From Actinomadura terrae (GTDB taxonomy: Bacteria; Actinomycetota; Actinomycetes; Streptosporangiales; Streptosporangiaceae), in NCBI RefSeq assembly GCF_022751215.1, contig NZ_JAICDG010000002.1, positions 806,001-870,000 on the forward strand: a stretch of DNA of 64,000 nucleotides, in the 5' to 3' direction. The notes under the pieces were generated by a model. It was not told the DNA's origin and did no database searches. It saw only the letters and a program-made list of their open reading frames with translations. Below are positions 18,541-27,274 of the stretch, in pieces. The position numbers were made by a program, and so were the translations under genes. Position 1 is the first letter of the stretch, and every line of letters starts with the position of its first letter.

Positions 18541-20198
18541 GCCCCAACCCCCCCTTCGCCCCCACCCCAAGGCTCCACCCCACCACCGGACGCGCCCCCG
18601 GGCCCGTTCCCGCGTGCAGGCGGAAAGTCGTCTTCAGAAGCGGGAGCTGTTCCAGAGCCAGCCGAGGTTCCGGGCCCAAACCCCACTCCCGGCGCAGGCG
18701 GAAAGTCAGCTTCGTACGCAGAATCCGGCCCGGACGCGCCCCCGGGCCCAACCTCAGCTCCAGACGCAGCCGGAAACCCACCCCCAGACGCGGGGTTCGC
18801 CCCGCTACCGGACGCGGCCTCGGGCCCAAACTCAGTTCCGGATGCAGCCGAGAACCCATCCCCGGGCGCGGGGTTCGCCGCGCTACCAGACGCGGCCCCG
18901 GGCCCGAGGCCGGTTCCGGGCGGGGGCGGGAAGTCGGCCCTGGGCGCGGGATTCGTCCCGGCGCCCGGCGAAGCCCCCAGACCGAGGCCGGTTCCGGGTG
19001 CGGGCGGGAACTCACCCCCAGGCGCGGGGTTTGGTTGGTAGGCCGAGCCTGTCCAGGGGGTGGGGGGTGCGGCGGGCGCTGGGGCGGGTGGGGGTTCTGG
19101 TCGCAGGTGGGGGGCGGACGGGGGGCCCATGCCCGGCGTGGTCGGCGGGGGCGTCGTGAAGCCCGCTCCGGGGGGTGGGGGCGTGCGGGTGGGGCGCCAC
19201 AGGTCGATGAAGCCCTCGCCGCCCTCGCCGCCCTCGCCGTCGCCGGCCAGGGCCGCGGCGGAGCGGCCGCGGGTGCGCAGGTCGAGGTCGAGGCCCTCGC
19301 GGCGCATGCGCCGGTCGATGTACAGCAAGGCGATCACCCCCGCGTCGAAGGGCAGGACGACGGACCAGCTCACGATCCGCCCGAGCGTGTCGACGGCCAG
19401 CGCCGCGACGGCGGCGCCGCCCTCCGGCTTGGTGCCGAAGAACACCAGTTCCACGATCAGGAACGGGATTCGCAGGGCGAAGAACCCCATGAACACCGTC
19501 ACCAGCAGCGCGAGCAGGAGCGTCCCGCAGCTGCGCAGCCAGCGGCCCTTGGACAGGGTCCTGGCCCGGCCGAGCGCCCCGCCGACGCCCTGCCGCTCCA
19601 GCACCACCGCCGGAACCGCCTGGACGAGCATGATGTACAGCCACACCATCAGCCCGACCCCGACCGGGATTCCGAAGAGCCCGGTCAGCACGATCAGCGC
19701 CGGATGCGCGCCCGCCGCCAGCAGCAGGAGGAACGGCACCGCGGGCAGCAGCAGCGCGAGCAGCGGCACCGCCATCACCACGCCGGCGGTGGCGGCCAGC
19801 CGACCCAGCCGCGGCCGGACGTCCCGCCACGCCCGTCCCGGCTCGACCGGCAGGCCGAGCAGCTCGCGCCCGAGGATCGGCGCCATCATCCCGGCCATCA
19901 GCAGGATCCCGTACGCCGACAGCACCAGCCCCGCGAGCCCGAGCGTGACCTGTGCGCCGATCGAGTCCAGCAGCACGTCCGGCGTGACCTCGCCGCGCGC
20001 CTCGTCCCCGATGAAGAAGTACGCGGCGACCGACCCGGCCACCTGAACCACCGTACTGATGGCCACCGACATTCCGAGCGTCGTCCGCGGCCGCCGCCTG
20101 ATCCCGGCGATCGCGCCGTCCAGCATCTCCGAGATGGACATGGGGCGGAACGGGACGGCGCCGTCCACGTCGTCGTCCCAGCCGTCCGGTCCCGGCAT
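18537..20198 (-). CDS. Polytopic membrane protein with 26-residue repeat tail
   Basis: First gene of the minus-strand operon, 553 residues. The N-terminal half has MSISEMLDGAIAGIRRRPRTTLG and about six hydrophobic segments between residues 40 and 300, as in actinobacterial glycerophosphoryl-diester-phosphodiesterase-like membrane domains without the enzyme. Residues 397-553 form about six copies of a 26-residue repeat beginning F-P-P-A/P and continuing G-T-x-x-G-P-x-A-S-G, likely disordered. The gene is divergent from mtrA across about 400 bp. Function is unknown; it may anchor the MoxR-DUF58 machinery. Confidence 0.82.
   Translation of the reverse strand: MPGPDGWDDDVDGAVPFRPMSISEMLDGAIAGIRRRPRTTLGMSVAISTVVQVAGSVAAYFFIGDEARGEVTPDVLLDSIGAQVTLGLAGLVLSAYGILLMAGMMAPILGRELLGLPVEPGRAWRDVRPRLGRLAATAGVVMAVPLLALLLPAVPFLLLLAAGAHPALIVLTGLFGIPVGVGLMVWLYIMLVQAVPAVVLERQGVGGALGRARTLSKGRWLRSCGTLLLALLVTVFMGFFALRIPFLIVELVFFGTKPEGGAAVAALAVDTLGRIVSWSVVLPFDAGVIALLYIDRRMRREGLDLDLRTRGRSAAALAGDGEGGEGGEGFIDLWRPTRTPPPPGAGFTTPPPTTPGMGPPSAPHLRPEPPPAPAPAAPPTPWTGSAYQPNPAPGGEFPPAPGTGLGLGASPGAGTNPAPRADFPPPPGTGLGPGAASGSAANPAPGDGFSAASGTEFGPEAASGSGANPASGGGFPAASGAEVGPGGASGPDSAYEADFPPAPGVGFGPGTSAGSGTAPASEDDFPPARGNGPGGASGGGVEPWGGGEGGVGA
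18540..19010 (-). repeat. 78-bp coding tandem repeats in membrane protein tail
   Basis: About six diverged 78-bp units encode the 26-residue repeats of the preceding entry. Unit starts at protein residues 397, 423, 449, 475 (24 residues long), 499 and 525, the last truncated. The period is a multiple of three, so the frame is kept. Confidence 0.8.
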
Positions 20199-20605
20199 CT
20201 TGGCTCCCTGCGATCTCTGACGGGGGTCCCGGCTCGCCCGCGTCCCCGGTCCGGGCGCTGGCCCCGGTCTCGGGCCCGGGCGGTGGCCCCGGTCTCGCCG
20301 CGGCCGCCGGTCAGGTCATCCTGTCACGGGCGAGCCGCCGTAAACGCCGCTCGGCGGTGATCGGCGGCCCGGGTTACGACAAGTCGGACCAATACGGCCC
20401 AACCCGTCAACCGGGTGTCCGTCTCGGGAGTCCCCTTTACAATCCGTCCCTTGGATAAGGGACGGATAAGACGTGGCGTGCTCGGACACGGTCCGGGAGG
20501 AGTCATGTACGACGCAAACGCGGGTAACCTTGCACGCCAAGGCATATCTCTCCCTGGCGAGGTGGGGCCGGAGCGTCTCACCCCACTCCACCGAACCCCG
20601 ACTTT
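20199..20605. other. Divergent mtrA upstream region
   Basis: About 400 bp between divergent genes, expected to hold promoters for mtrA and the membrane-protein operon. It contains a direct repeat of GGCCCCGGTCTCG (about 20260-20300), the perfect hairpin at 20442-20467, and GGGTAACC near 20523, which resembles half of a reported Streptomyces MtrA box. No gene was recognised. Confidence 0.45.
20442..20467. promoter_or_regulatory. 11-bp perfect inverted repeat upstream of mtrA
   Basis: ATCCGTCCCTT (20442-20452) is the exact reverse complement of 20457-20467, with a GGAT loop. It is preceded by CCTTTACA and lies about 140 bp upstream of mtrA. It could be an operator, a hairpin in the mtrA leader or a terminator. 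Confidence 0.5.
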
Positions 20606-21298
20606 GTGACGATGAGGGCCATGAGAGGACGTGTACTGGTCGTCGACGACGATCTCGCGCTCGCCGAGATGCTCGGCATCGTGCTGAGAGGCGAGGGTTT
20701 CGAGCCCTCGTTCGTCCACGATGGCGACAAGGCACTGGAGGCGTTCCGGGAGACCCGGCCTGACCTGGTGCTGCTCGACCTGATGCTGCCGGGGGCCGAC
20801 GGCATCGACGTCTGCCGCCAGATCCGCGCGGAGTCCGGCGTCCCGATCGTGATGCTGACCGCCAAGAGCGACACCGTGGACGTCGTGCTCGGGCTGGAGT
20901 CCGGCGCCGACGACTACATCGTCAAGCCCTTCAAGCCCAAGGAGCTGGTGGCCCGCGTACGCGCGCGTCTGCGACGCACCGACGAACCCGCCCCCGAGAC
21001 CCTCCAGATAGGCGACATCACCATCGACGTCGCCGGGCACTCCGTGAAACGGGGCGACCGGCACATCCCGCTCACGCCGCTCGAGTTCGACCTCCTGGTC
21101 GCCCTGGCCCGCAAACCGCGCCAGGTGTTCACCCGCGAGGTCCTGCTCGAACAGGTGTGGGGCTACCGCCACGCCGCCGACACGCGCCTGGTCAACGTGC
21201 ACGTGCAGCGGCTCCGAGCCAAGATCGAGAAGGATCCGGAGCGTCCCGAGATCGTCGTCACCGTCCGCGGCGTCGGCTACAAGGCCGGTCCCGCCTGA
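20606..21298 (+). CDS. mtrA: Response regulator MtrA
   Basis: OmpR-type regulator, 230 residues, very close to known MtrA proteins over its full length. The receiver has GRVLVVDDDLALAEMLGIVL, phospho-acceptor Asp58 in VLLDLMLPG and Lys in DDYIVKPFKPKELVAR. The winged helix has FTREVLLEQVWGYRHAADTRLVNVHVQRLR. MtrA couples cell division, wall hydrolase expression and, in streptomycetes, development to the MtrB kinase encoded next. The start could be GTG 20606, ATG 20612 or ATG 20621; none has a strong ribosome-binding site. Confidence 0.97.
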   Translation: MTMRAMRGRVLVVDDDLALAEMLGIVLRGEGFEPSFVHDGDKALEAFRETRPDLVLLDLMLPGADGIDVCRQIRAESGVPIVMLTAKSDTVDVVLGLESGADDYIVKPFKPKELVARVRARLRRTDEPAPETLQIGDITIDVAGHSVKRGDRHIPLTPLEFDLLVALARKPRQVFTREVLLEQVWGYRHAADTRLVNVHVQRLRAKIEKDPERPEIVVTVRGVGYKAGPA

Positions 21299-21445
21299 CC
21301 GTCCGGATCCTCCCGTCCCCCGGAACGGCGCGCTGATGACGACCCGACTCCGCCCCGCGAACATCCCACCCGCAACCGCCGGTGGGGCGCTGAGCGACGC
21401 CGTTTCCGACCGTGGACGGCGCGCTGACGCGGGCCGGGTGCGGAC

Positions 21446-23230
21446 ATGAGCGGCCCGGGCGGGACGAACGGCCAGGGCGGCGCGAACGGCCGGGGCGCCC
21501 CGGACGGCACCGCTGCGCAGAACGACGCCACCGCACAGGGCGGGGCGAGCGCGCACGCGGGGGCGAGCGTGCAGGGCCGTGCGAGCAGGAGGAGCGGCCT
21601 GGGGAGGCGGTTCAAGCGGTTCGTCCGGCGCGGGCTGAGCGGCGTGCGGCGCGTCGTGCGTGGGACGGCCCGGCGCGGTTACAAACGGTGGCGTCGCTCC
21701 ATTCAGGTACGGATCGTCACGTCCACGCTCTGCATCTCGGCGATCGTCGTGGCGATCCTCGGCATGTTCCTCATGCAGCAGGTGTCGTCCGCGCTCATGG
21801 ACGGGAAGGTCAAGGCGGCCCGTCTCCAACTGGACGAGGGCCTGGCCCAGGTGCAGCGCGACAGGGCGGGCGCCTCCGCCGAGAACGGAAACTGGCTGAG
21901 TTCCACGGTCGACCGGCTGAAAGCCCGTAGCGGACCGTCCGGCCTCTATGAGGTCTACATACGCGACACGACGGAACAGTACGTCGGCGGATACGCGACC
22001 AACGACCTGCGTGAGGAGAGCATCCCCAGGCGGCTGCAAGAGGAATTGCAGCACGCACCGGCCGGTTCACGTGCCTACACCTACGGCAAGCTCACCTATG
22101 TCGACCACCGTCCGTCCGAGCGCGGGCTCATCGTCGGCGGCCGGACGGGCCAGTTCGAGCTTTACTACCTGTTCCCGCTGGAGCAGGAGCAGCACACCCT
22201 CACCAACGTGGGCCGTTCCATGGCGGGAGTGGGGATCGTCCTGGTGCTCCTCCTGGCGGCGATCGCCTCACTGGTCACCCGGCAGGTCGTCATCCCCGTC
22301 CGGCTGGCCGCGCAGGGAGCGCAACGTCTCGCGGCCGGACGCCTCGAAGAGCGGATGAGGGTCCGCGGCGAGGACGACCTTGCGCGCCTCGCCCGCTCCT
22401 TCAACGACATGGCCGCCAACCTCCAGGAGAAGATCGGCGAACTGGAGGACCTCTCCCAGGTTCAGCGCCAGTTCGTCTCGGACGTCTCCCACGAACTCCG
22501 CACGCCCCTGACCACCATCAGGATCGCGGCCGACATGCTCTACGAGAACCGCGACACGTTCGACGATCCCGCCGTCGGACGCTCGGCGGAGCTGTTGCAG
22601 AGCCAGCTGGAACGGTTCGAGTCCCTCCTGGCCGACCTCCTGGAAATCAGCCGTCACGACGCGGGCGCCGCCACACTCGACGCGGAGTCGCTCGACATGC
22701 GCGACCTCGTCCTGCGCACCGTGGGCGACATCCAGGAGCTGGCCGAGCGCAAGGGCAGCAAAGTCGTCCTGCAACTTCCCGGCGAGCCTTGCATGGCGGA
22801 GGTGGATCGGCGCAGGGTAGAGCGCATCATGCGGAACCTGCTCGTCAACGCCGTCGAACACGGCGAGGGCGAGGACATCGTGGTCTCCGTGGGCGCCGAC
22901 CGCGACGCCGTGGCCGTCGCCGTACGCGACCACGGTGTCGGCCTCAAACCGGGGGAGGGGCAGATGGTCTTCGACCGTTTCTGGCGGGCCGACCCCGCGC
23001 GCGCCCGCACGACGGGCGGCACGGGCCTGGGCCTGTCCATCTCCCGCGAGGACGCCCAACTCCATGGCGGCTGGCTCCAGGCGTGGGGCGAACCTGGAGC
23101 CGGATCCCAGTTCCGCCTGTCGCTGCCCCGCGTCGCCGGTGCGGAACTGCGCGGCTCCCCGCTGCCGCTCGTCCCGCCGGGCGCGGGTGACGCGCGTCCC
23201 CTCTTCGCGGAACTGGAGGCGGGCGATTGA
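21446..23230 (+). CDS. mtrB: Sensor histidine kinase MtrB
   Basis: A 594-residue membrane kinase. A Gly/Ala-rich then basic cytosolic leader (1-85) precedes helix 1 (IVTSTLCISAIVVAILGMFL), an extracytoplasmic sensor region, and helix 2 (VGIVLVLLLAAIASLVTRQV). HAMP, HisKA (QFVSDVSHELRTPLTTIR, His349) and HATPase boxes (LLVNAVEHGEG, DHGVGL, FDRFWRADPARARTTGGTGLGLS) follow. It phosphorylates MtrA and is modulated by the lipoprotein LpqB, whose TTG start overlaps this gene's TGA. The N-terminal leader is longer than in mycobacteria. Confidence 0.97.
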   Translation: MSGPGGTNGQGGANGRGAPDGTAAQNDATAQGGASAHAGASVQGRASRRSGLGRRFKRFVRRGLSGVRRVVRGTARRGYKRWRRSIQVRIVTSTLCISAIVVAILGMFLMQQVSSALMDGKVKAARLQLDEGLAQVQRDRAGASAENGNWLSSTVDRLKARSGPSGLYEVYIRDTTEQYVGGYATNDLREESIPRRLQEELQHAPAGSRAYTYGKLTYVDHRPSERGLIVGGRTGQFELYYLFPLEQEQHTLTNVGRSMAGVGIVLVLLLAAIASLVTRQVVIPVRLAAQGAQRLAAGRLEERMRVRGEDDLARLARSFNDMAANLQEKIGELEDLSQVQRQFVSDVSHELRTPLTTIRIAADMLYENRDTFDDPAVGRSAELLQSQLERFESLLADLLEISRHDAGAATLDAESLDMRDLVLRTVGDIQELAERKGSKVVLQLPGEPCMAEVDRRRVERIMRNLLVNAVEHGEGEDIVVSVGADRDAVAVAVRDHGVGLKPGEGQMVFDRFWRADPARARTTGGTGLGLSISREDAQLHGGWLQAWGEPGAGSQFRLSLPRVAGAELRGSPLPLVPPGAGDARPLFAELEAGD

Positions 23231-25005
23231 CCGTACGTGTGTGCAGGCTGCTGGCCCTCGCGGCCTTCGTCCTGGGTGCTTCCGCATGCGCGAACGTCCC
23301 CACCGGCGGACAGGTCGTGACGGGCAAGCCCGCCGAGCGCGCCGAGCGCGTGGACGACCCGTACGTGCGGCTGATCCCCGTCGGCCCGCGTCCGGAGTGG
23401 GGACCGGAGCAGATCGTCTCGGGCTTCCTCGCCGCGTCCGCCGGATTCGACGACGACCACAGGGTCGCCAAGGAGTACCTCGGCGGCCAGCTCTCCTGGA
23501 AACCCGGCCCGCGCCCCTACGTGACCGTCCTCCAGAGTCGCATCCCCGACCCGCATGTGGACAAGGCGTCCAGCGGCCAGGCGACCGTCAAGGTGACCGC
23601 GGAGCAACTGGGGACGATCAGCTCCGACGGCCAGTACACCGCCGCCCCGAAGGACCTTGAGGCCACCTTCCAACTCGCCAAGAACGCGCAGGGGAGATGG
23701 CGCATCACGAACCTCCCCGGCGAGGAGAAATCCGGGCTGCTACTGACCAAGAACGACGTGGAGCGCACCATGCGCCCCGTCAACCTGTACTTCTTCGCCC
23801 CGGACAAGCGCACCCTCGTCCCCAACGGCATCTTCCTGCCGGTCGTGGCCAGGCAGACGCTTCCGGCGCGCCTCGTCCAGGCGCTCCTGACCGGACCCAC
23901 GTCCTGGCTCAACGGCGCCGTCGAAAGCGCCTTCCCCACCGGGACGCGGCTTCGCGGCCTCAGCATCGAGAAGGACGTCGCCACCGTCGACCTCAGCGGC
24001 GAGGCCGCCGGAGCCAGCGTCGAACGCATGTCGGCCCAGCTCGCCTGGACGCTGCGCCAACTCTCGGGCATCCAGTACTTCCGGCTCAGGATCGACGGCG
24101 ACTCCGTCAGCCCCCAGAACAGCGACGCGACGCAACCCGTGAGCGGCTGGGCGGGCAACTCCCCGGACGGACGGGACCTCACAGGGCAGACCCACCAGAA
24201 CGCCTACGTCACGGGCGTGCCGGGCTTCCTAGGCACCCTCGTACGCGACCACGCCCAACCCGTGGTCACCGGCCCCGCCGGCCACCTCTCCCACCCCGCC
24301 GTCGCACCCGACTACCAGGAGCTGGCCGGTCTGAGCAGCAAGGGCGACCAGCTCCTCACCGCCGCCCCCGTCACGGGCTCACCCTCCGCCCGCCTGCTAC
24401 TGACCGCCCATCGCGGCGCACGCTTCACCGCCCCCTCCTGGAGCAGCGACGGCACCCTCTGGGCGGTGGAGAGCAAGGCGAACCAGTCCTGGCTCTGGGT
24501 ACGCGCACGCGGCGAACGCCCCGTCCTCGCCGCGCACTGGGGCCTCGGAGGCCGAGAGGTCCTCGCCTTCCGCGTCGCCCGCGACGGTGTCCGCGCGGCC
24601 GTCATCGTCCGTATCGACGGCCGTCCACAGGTCCAGATCGGCCGCATAGCCCACGCCCCGGACGGCTCCCTGGACGTCGGCTCGTTCCTGCCCGTCAGCT
24701 CCGAACTCCAGGACGCGATCGATCTGGCCTGGCGCGACTACGGCAACCTGGCCGTCCTAGGACGCGCGAAACGCGACAACCTTTCCCTCCCCTACATCAT
24801 GCCGGTCAGCGGCAGCGCCATCACGCCCCTGGGCGTGGGCGCCCTGGGCGAACCCCGCACGATCGCCGCCGCCCCCGGCGAACCCGTCCTGATCGGCACG
24901 CGCTCGAACGGCCGGGACCAGGTCTGCCGCCAACGCTCGGCGGACAAGTCATTCCGTGAATGGATCTGCCCCACCGCAGCCCGAGACCCGAACTACCCCA
25001 ACTAG
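23227..25005 (+). CDS. lpqB: Lipoprotein LpqB
   Basis: A 592-residue exported lipoprotein with signal VRVCRLLALAAFVLGASAC whose lipobox Cys is followed by ANVPTGGQVV. A GerMN-like domain lies in the middle (FLPVVARQTLPARLVQALL, AVESAFPTGTRLRGLSIEKD) and a beta-propeller-like LpqB domain in the second half. In mycobacteria and streptomycetes LpqB binds the MtrB sensor domain. The start is TTG 23227, overlapping the mtrB stop (TTGA). Codon use shifts to CCC/CCG-rich tracts in the second half, like the downstream genes. Confidence 0.95.
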   Translation: MTVRVCRLLALAAFVLGASACANVPTGGQVVTGKPAERAERVDDPYVRLIPVGPRPEWGPEQIVSGFLAASAGFDDDHRVAKEYLGGQLSWKPGPRPYVTVLQSRIPDPHVDKASSGQATVKVTAEQLGTISSDGQYTAAPKDLEATFQLAKNAQGRWRITNLPGEEKSGLLLTKNDVERTMRPVNLYFFAPDKRTLVPNGIFLPVVARQTLPARLVQALLTGPTSWLNGAVESAFPTGTRLRGLSIEKDVATVDLSGEAAGASVERMSAQLAWTLRQLSGIQYFRLRIDGDSVSPQNSDATQPVSGWAGNSPDGRDLTGQTHQNAYVTGVPGFLGTLVRDHAQPVVTGPAGHLSHPAVAPDYQELAGLSSKGDQLLTAAPVTGSPSARLLLTAHRGARFTAPSWSSDGTLWAVESKANQSWLWVRARGERPVLAAHWGLGGREVLAFRVARDGVRAAVIVRIDGRPQVQIGRIAHAPDGSLDVGSFLPVSSELQDAIDLAWRDYGNLAVLGRAKRDNLSLPYIMPVSGSAITPLGVGALGEPRTIAAAPGEPVLIGTRSNGRDQVCRQRSADKSFREWICPTAARDPNYPN

Positions 25006-25050
25006 CCCCAAACCTCACAACACCCCAGGTCAGAGACCCCCAGCCGACAG

Positions 25051-25059
25051 TTATCCACA
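25051..25059 (+). promoter_or_regulatory. Consensus DnaA box
   Basis: TTATCCACA matches the strict DnaA-box consensus in the comF leader. It is isolated here, so it may titrate DnaA or be chance. Confidence 0.4.
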
Positions 25060-25104
25060 ATTGCGCCAAGGGGTTACGGCCAAAGGTCCCAAGCCGTCAT
25101 CGTC

Positions 25105-25791
25105 GTGGACATGAACTTCCTCCACGACTTGATCGACCTGCTCCTCCCGCAACTCTGCGCGGGCTGCGGCGAAGAGCCCGCCCTTCTGTGCAACACCTGC
25201 GCGGCACCCCTCCTAAGCACCCCTCGCCAACTCTCGGCTCCGCCCGGCGTCCCGCCCACCTGGACGATCGCGCACTACGAGGGCCCCGTCCAAACAACCT
25301 TGGTGAACTACAAGGAACGAGGCCGCACCCCCCTGGCCGACCCTTTAGGCCGGGCACTGGCTAACGCGATCGAGGCCGCCCACAAGCCCCCCGCACCCTC
25401 AGGCCGCCAACTGATCGTGGTCCCAGTGCCCTCAAACCGAGGCACCACCCGCCGCCGAGGCCACGACCCCCTGGGCGGAGTGGTGGACGCGGCTCTCCAC
25501 CACCTCCGCGCACACGGCGTGAACGCGACCAAGACCCCCGCGCTGCGGCAGCGCCGCCGAGTGGACGACCAGGCGGGCCTCAACGCAACGGAGCGCGCGG
25601 CGAACCTGGCCGGAGCCCTGGAGGTCAACCCCCGGACCGACATGACCGGACGCCGCGTCCTGCTGGCCGACGACGTGATCACCACCGGAGCCTCACTGGC
25701 CGAGTCCGCACGAGCCCTGCGGGCAGCCGGAGCCGAGGTGACCGCCGCCGCCACAGTCGCAGCCACCCCCCTCCGCAGACCAAGACGCTAA
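25105..25791 (+). CDS. ComF-family phosphoribosyltransferase-like protein
   Basis: A 228-residue ComF homologue. The N-terminal zinc-binding motif uses CAGC and CNTC (Cys18, 21, 29, 32 from GTG 25105), and the C-terminal PRTase signature is RRVLLADDVITTGASLAESARALRAAGAEVT. In naturally competent bacteria ComF takes part in DNA uptake and recombination; in actinomycetes its role is unclear and it conventionally follows lpqB. The start may be GTG 25105 or ATG 25111. Confidence 0.92.
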   Translation: MDMNFLHDLIDLLLPQLCAGCGEEPALLCNTCAAPLLSTPRQLSAPPGVPPTWTIAHYEGPVQTTLVNYKERGRTPLADPLGRALANAIEAAHKPPAPSGRQLIVVPVPSNRGTTRRRGHDPLGGVVDAALHHLRAHGVNATKTPALRQRRRVDDQAGLNATERAANLAGALEVNPRTDMTGRRVLLADDVITTGASLAESARALRAAGAEVTAAATVAATPLRRPRR

Positions 25792-25794
25792 AAC

Positions 25795-26650
25795 CCGCGA
25801 CCGAGCCCCCAGCCGTCGGCTGCCTTCACACCCAGCTCAACCCAAGGCAGCAGGCCCCTGCGACCAAGCCCCCAACCACCAGCCACACCCACCCCTCGAA
25901 AGCAGACCAAAGTGGTGACCCCCCAGGACCGAGCCCTCACAAGCAGCCGCGTCTACGCTCCCAGACCAAACCAGGGCGCAAGGTCCACTCAGCACCAAGT
26001 CCCGCCCGTCGACCGCCCCCACGCCCACAGGCAGACCAAGAGGAGGGCGCCTAGAGACCGAGCCCCCGGCGGGCGGCCGCGCCTACGGCCACGAGCAGAC
26101 CAAGATGGCGGCCCACCCGGGACCAGGCCCTCAGTGGGCGGCAGTGCCCATGCCTACGGGCAGACCAACATGGAGGCAGCCTAGGGACCGACTCCCCGGC
26201 GCGCGGCTGTGCCTACGGCCGCGGGGCAGACCAAGGTGGCGAGTCCCTCGGGACCAAGCCCTCGGGGGCGGCAGGGTCGACCCCTCGTGCAAGCCAGGGT
26301 GACGGGTCCCCCAGAACCGAGTGCCGGATGGACGGCCGCGGCCGCGCCTCCGGACAGATCAAGATGGCGGCCCCACACGAGACTGAATCCCCGCCGGGTG
26401 GCCGTGCCCAGGCCTACGGGCAACCCAACATGGCGGGCACCTCGGGACCGCGTCCGGGTGGACGACCGCAGCCGCGCCTCCAAACAGACCAACATGACGG
26501 CACCTCGGGATGCGTCCCCGGCGGGCGGCTACAGCTACGCCTCCGAACCGACCAAGGTAAGGGCCCGGGAACCGATTGTCGGAGGGGCGGCGGCGTCCGC
26601 GCCTTCGCAGCAGGCCAAAGGTGGCGGCCGCCGGAGCCAACTGCCAGCCA
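25795..26650. repeat. Degenerate 64-bp tandem repeat array
   Basis: About a dozen diverged units begin near GCAGACCAAG and end near GCCTACGG. Unit starts are seen at about 25902, 25961, 26031, 26095, 26160, 26226, 26289, 26353, 26420, 26484, 26547 and 26610, so the spacing is mostly 63-67 bp. Shared internal words are ATGGCGGC, CTCGGGACC, CCCCGGCGGGCGGCC and GCGCCTAC. Because 64 is not a multiple of three and the spacing varies, the array is not protein coding. No spacers of unique sequence are present, so it is not CRISPR. A function is not assigned. Confidence 0.75.
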
Positions 26651-26734
26651 AGCTAGGAGGAGCAGACCCGTAAACGGTAGAAGTCCCTCCAAGCCGCCCA
26701 TAGCTCGTTGAGCAGGTTCGAAGCCTACACAACC

Positions 26735-26870
26735 GCAGGACACGACCGACCGCAGAACACGGCCAGGTGCAGAACACGGCCAAGTGCAGAACACGGCCAG
26801 GTGCGGGATGGGGCCGGGCGCGGGACGGGGGCGGACAAGACAGGGCCGGCGCAGGACGGGGGCAGGCGGA
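26735..26870. repeat. Degenerate 17-bp tandem repeats
   Basis: GCAGAACACGGCCAGGT occurs at 26752-26768, with one mismatch at 26769-26785, and again at 26786-26802. A related unit (GCAGGACACGACCGACC) precedes at 26735 and GCGGGA-type decayed units follow at 26803 and 26820. No gene overlaps it. Confidence 0.7.
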
Positions 26871-27245
26871 GAGGGGCCCGGCGGAGCGGGGACTGTAGCG
26901 CCTCTTCAGGGGCGACCGGCTGCGCAGCCAGCATGACCGCTTCAGCACACTTCAAACATCGACGCTCTCATCCCAACTGCCCATCACCATCCGTAGTTGT
27001 TCTGTCCCCCCGTGCCAACATCGCCATCGCAACGGAGGTAACAGACGTCACAATGCGGCCACAAAAGGAAGGGAGATCGCGAAACTCACTAGATCGCCAG
27101 TTTGGACTGACCTGCGGACGGGCCGGGTGCGCAGCCCCGGCGTACGGGGGGTTCCGGCCGTCCAAAGGGTCCTCGACGGACCCGCCGAGACCGCGCTGCG
27201 GCGGTCGTCGATGACGGTCAGTGAGTTTTTCCTCGGCCCACCCCC
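26871..27245. other. Non-coding stretch upstream of hpf promoter
   Basis: About 375 bp with locally lower GC (26935-27115) and a GGCTGCGCAGCC palindrome near 26920. Coding-like codon use was not seen on either strand and no RNA family was recognised. Confidence 0.35.
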
Positions 27246-27274
27246 CTGACATTCGAGGCGGAAGGGGTTAGCGT
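27246..27274 (+). promoter_or_regulatory. Probable sigma-70-type promoter of hpf
   Basis: CTGACA (27246-27251) and TAGCGT (27269-27274) are separated by 17 bp and match actinobacterial housekeeping -35 and -10 consensus well. Transcription would start near 27281, leaving an untranslated leader of about 357 nt before hpf. Confidence 0.55.

Noticed and set aside
25795..26650. Possible CRISPR array in the 64-bp repeats
   Set aside because: Units are diverged over their whole length and directly adjacent, with no unique spacers and no cas genes nearby.
26708..26730. GCAGGTTCGAAGCC resembling a tRNA T-arm
   Set aside because: The rest of the cloverleaf (acceptor, anticodon arm) is not present around it.
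27000..27245. Actinobacterial 6C small RNA suggested by CCCCCC runs near 27007 and 27240
   Set aside because: The two C-runs are about 235 bp apart and do not sit in loops of paired hairpins as in 6C RNA.
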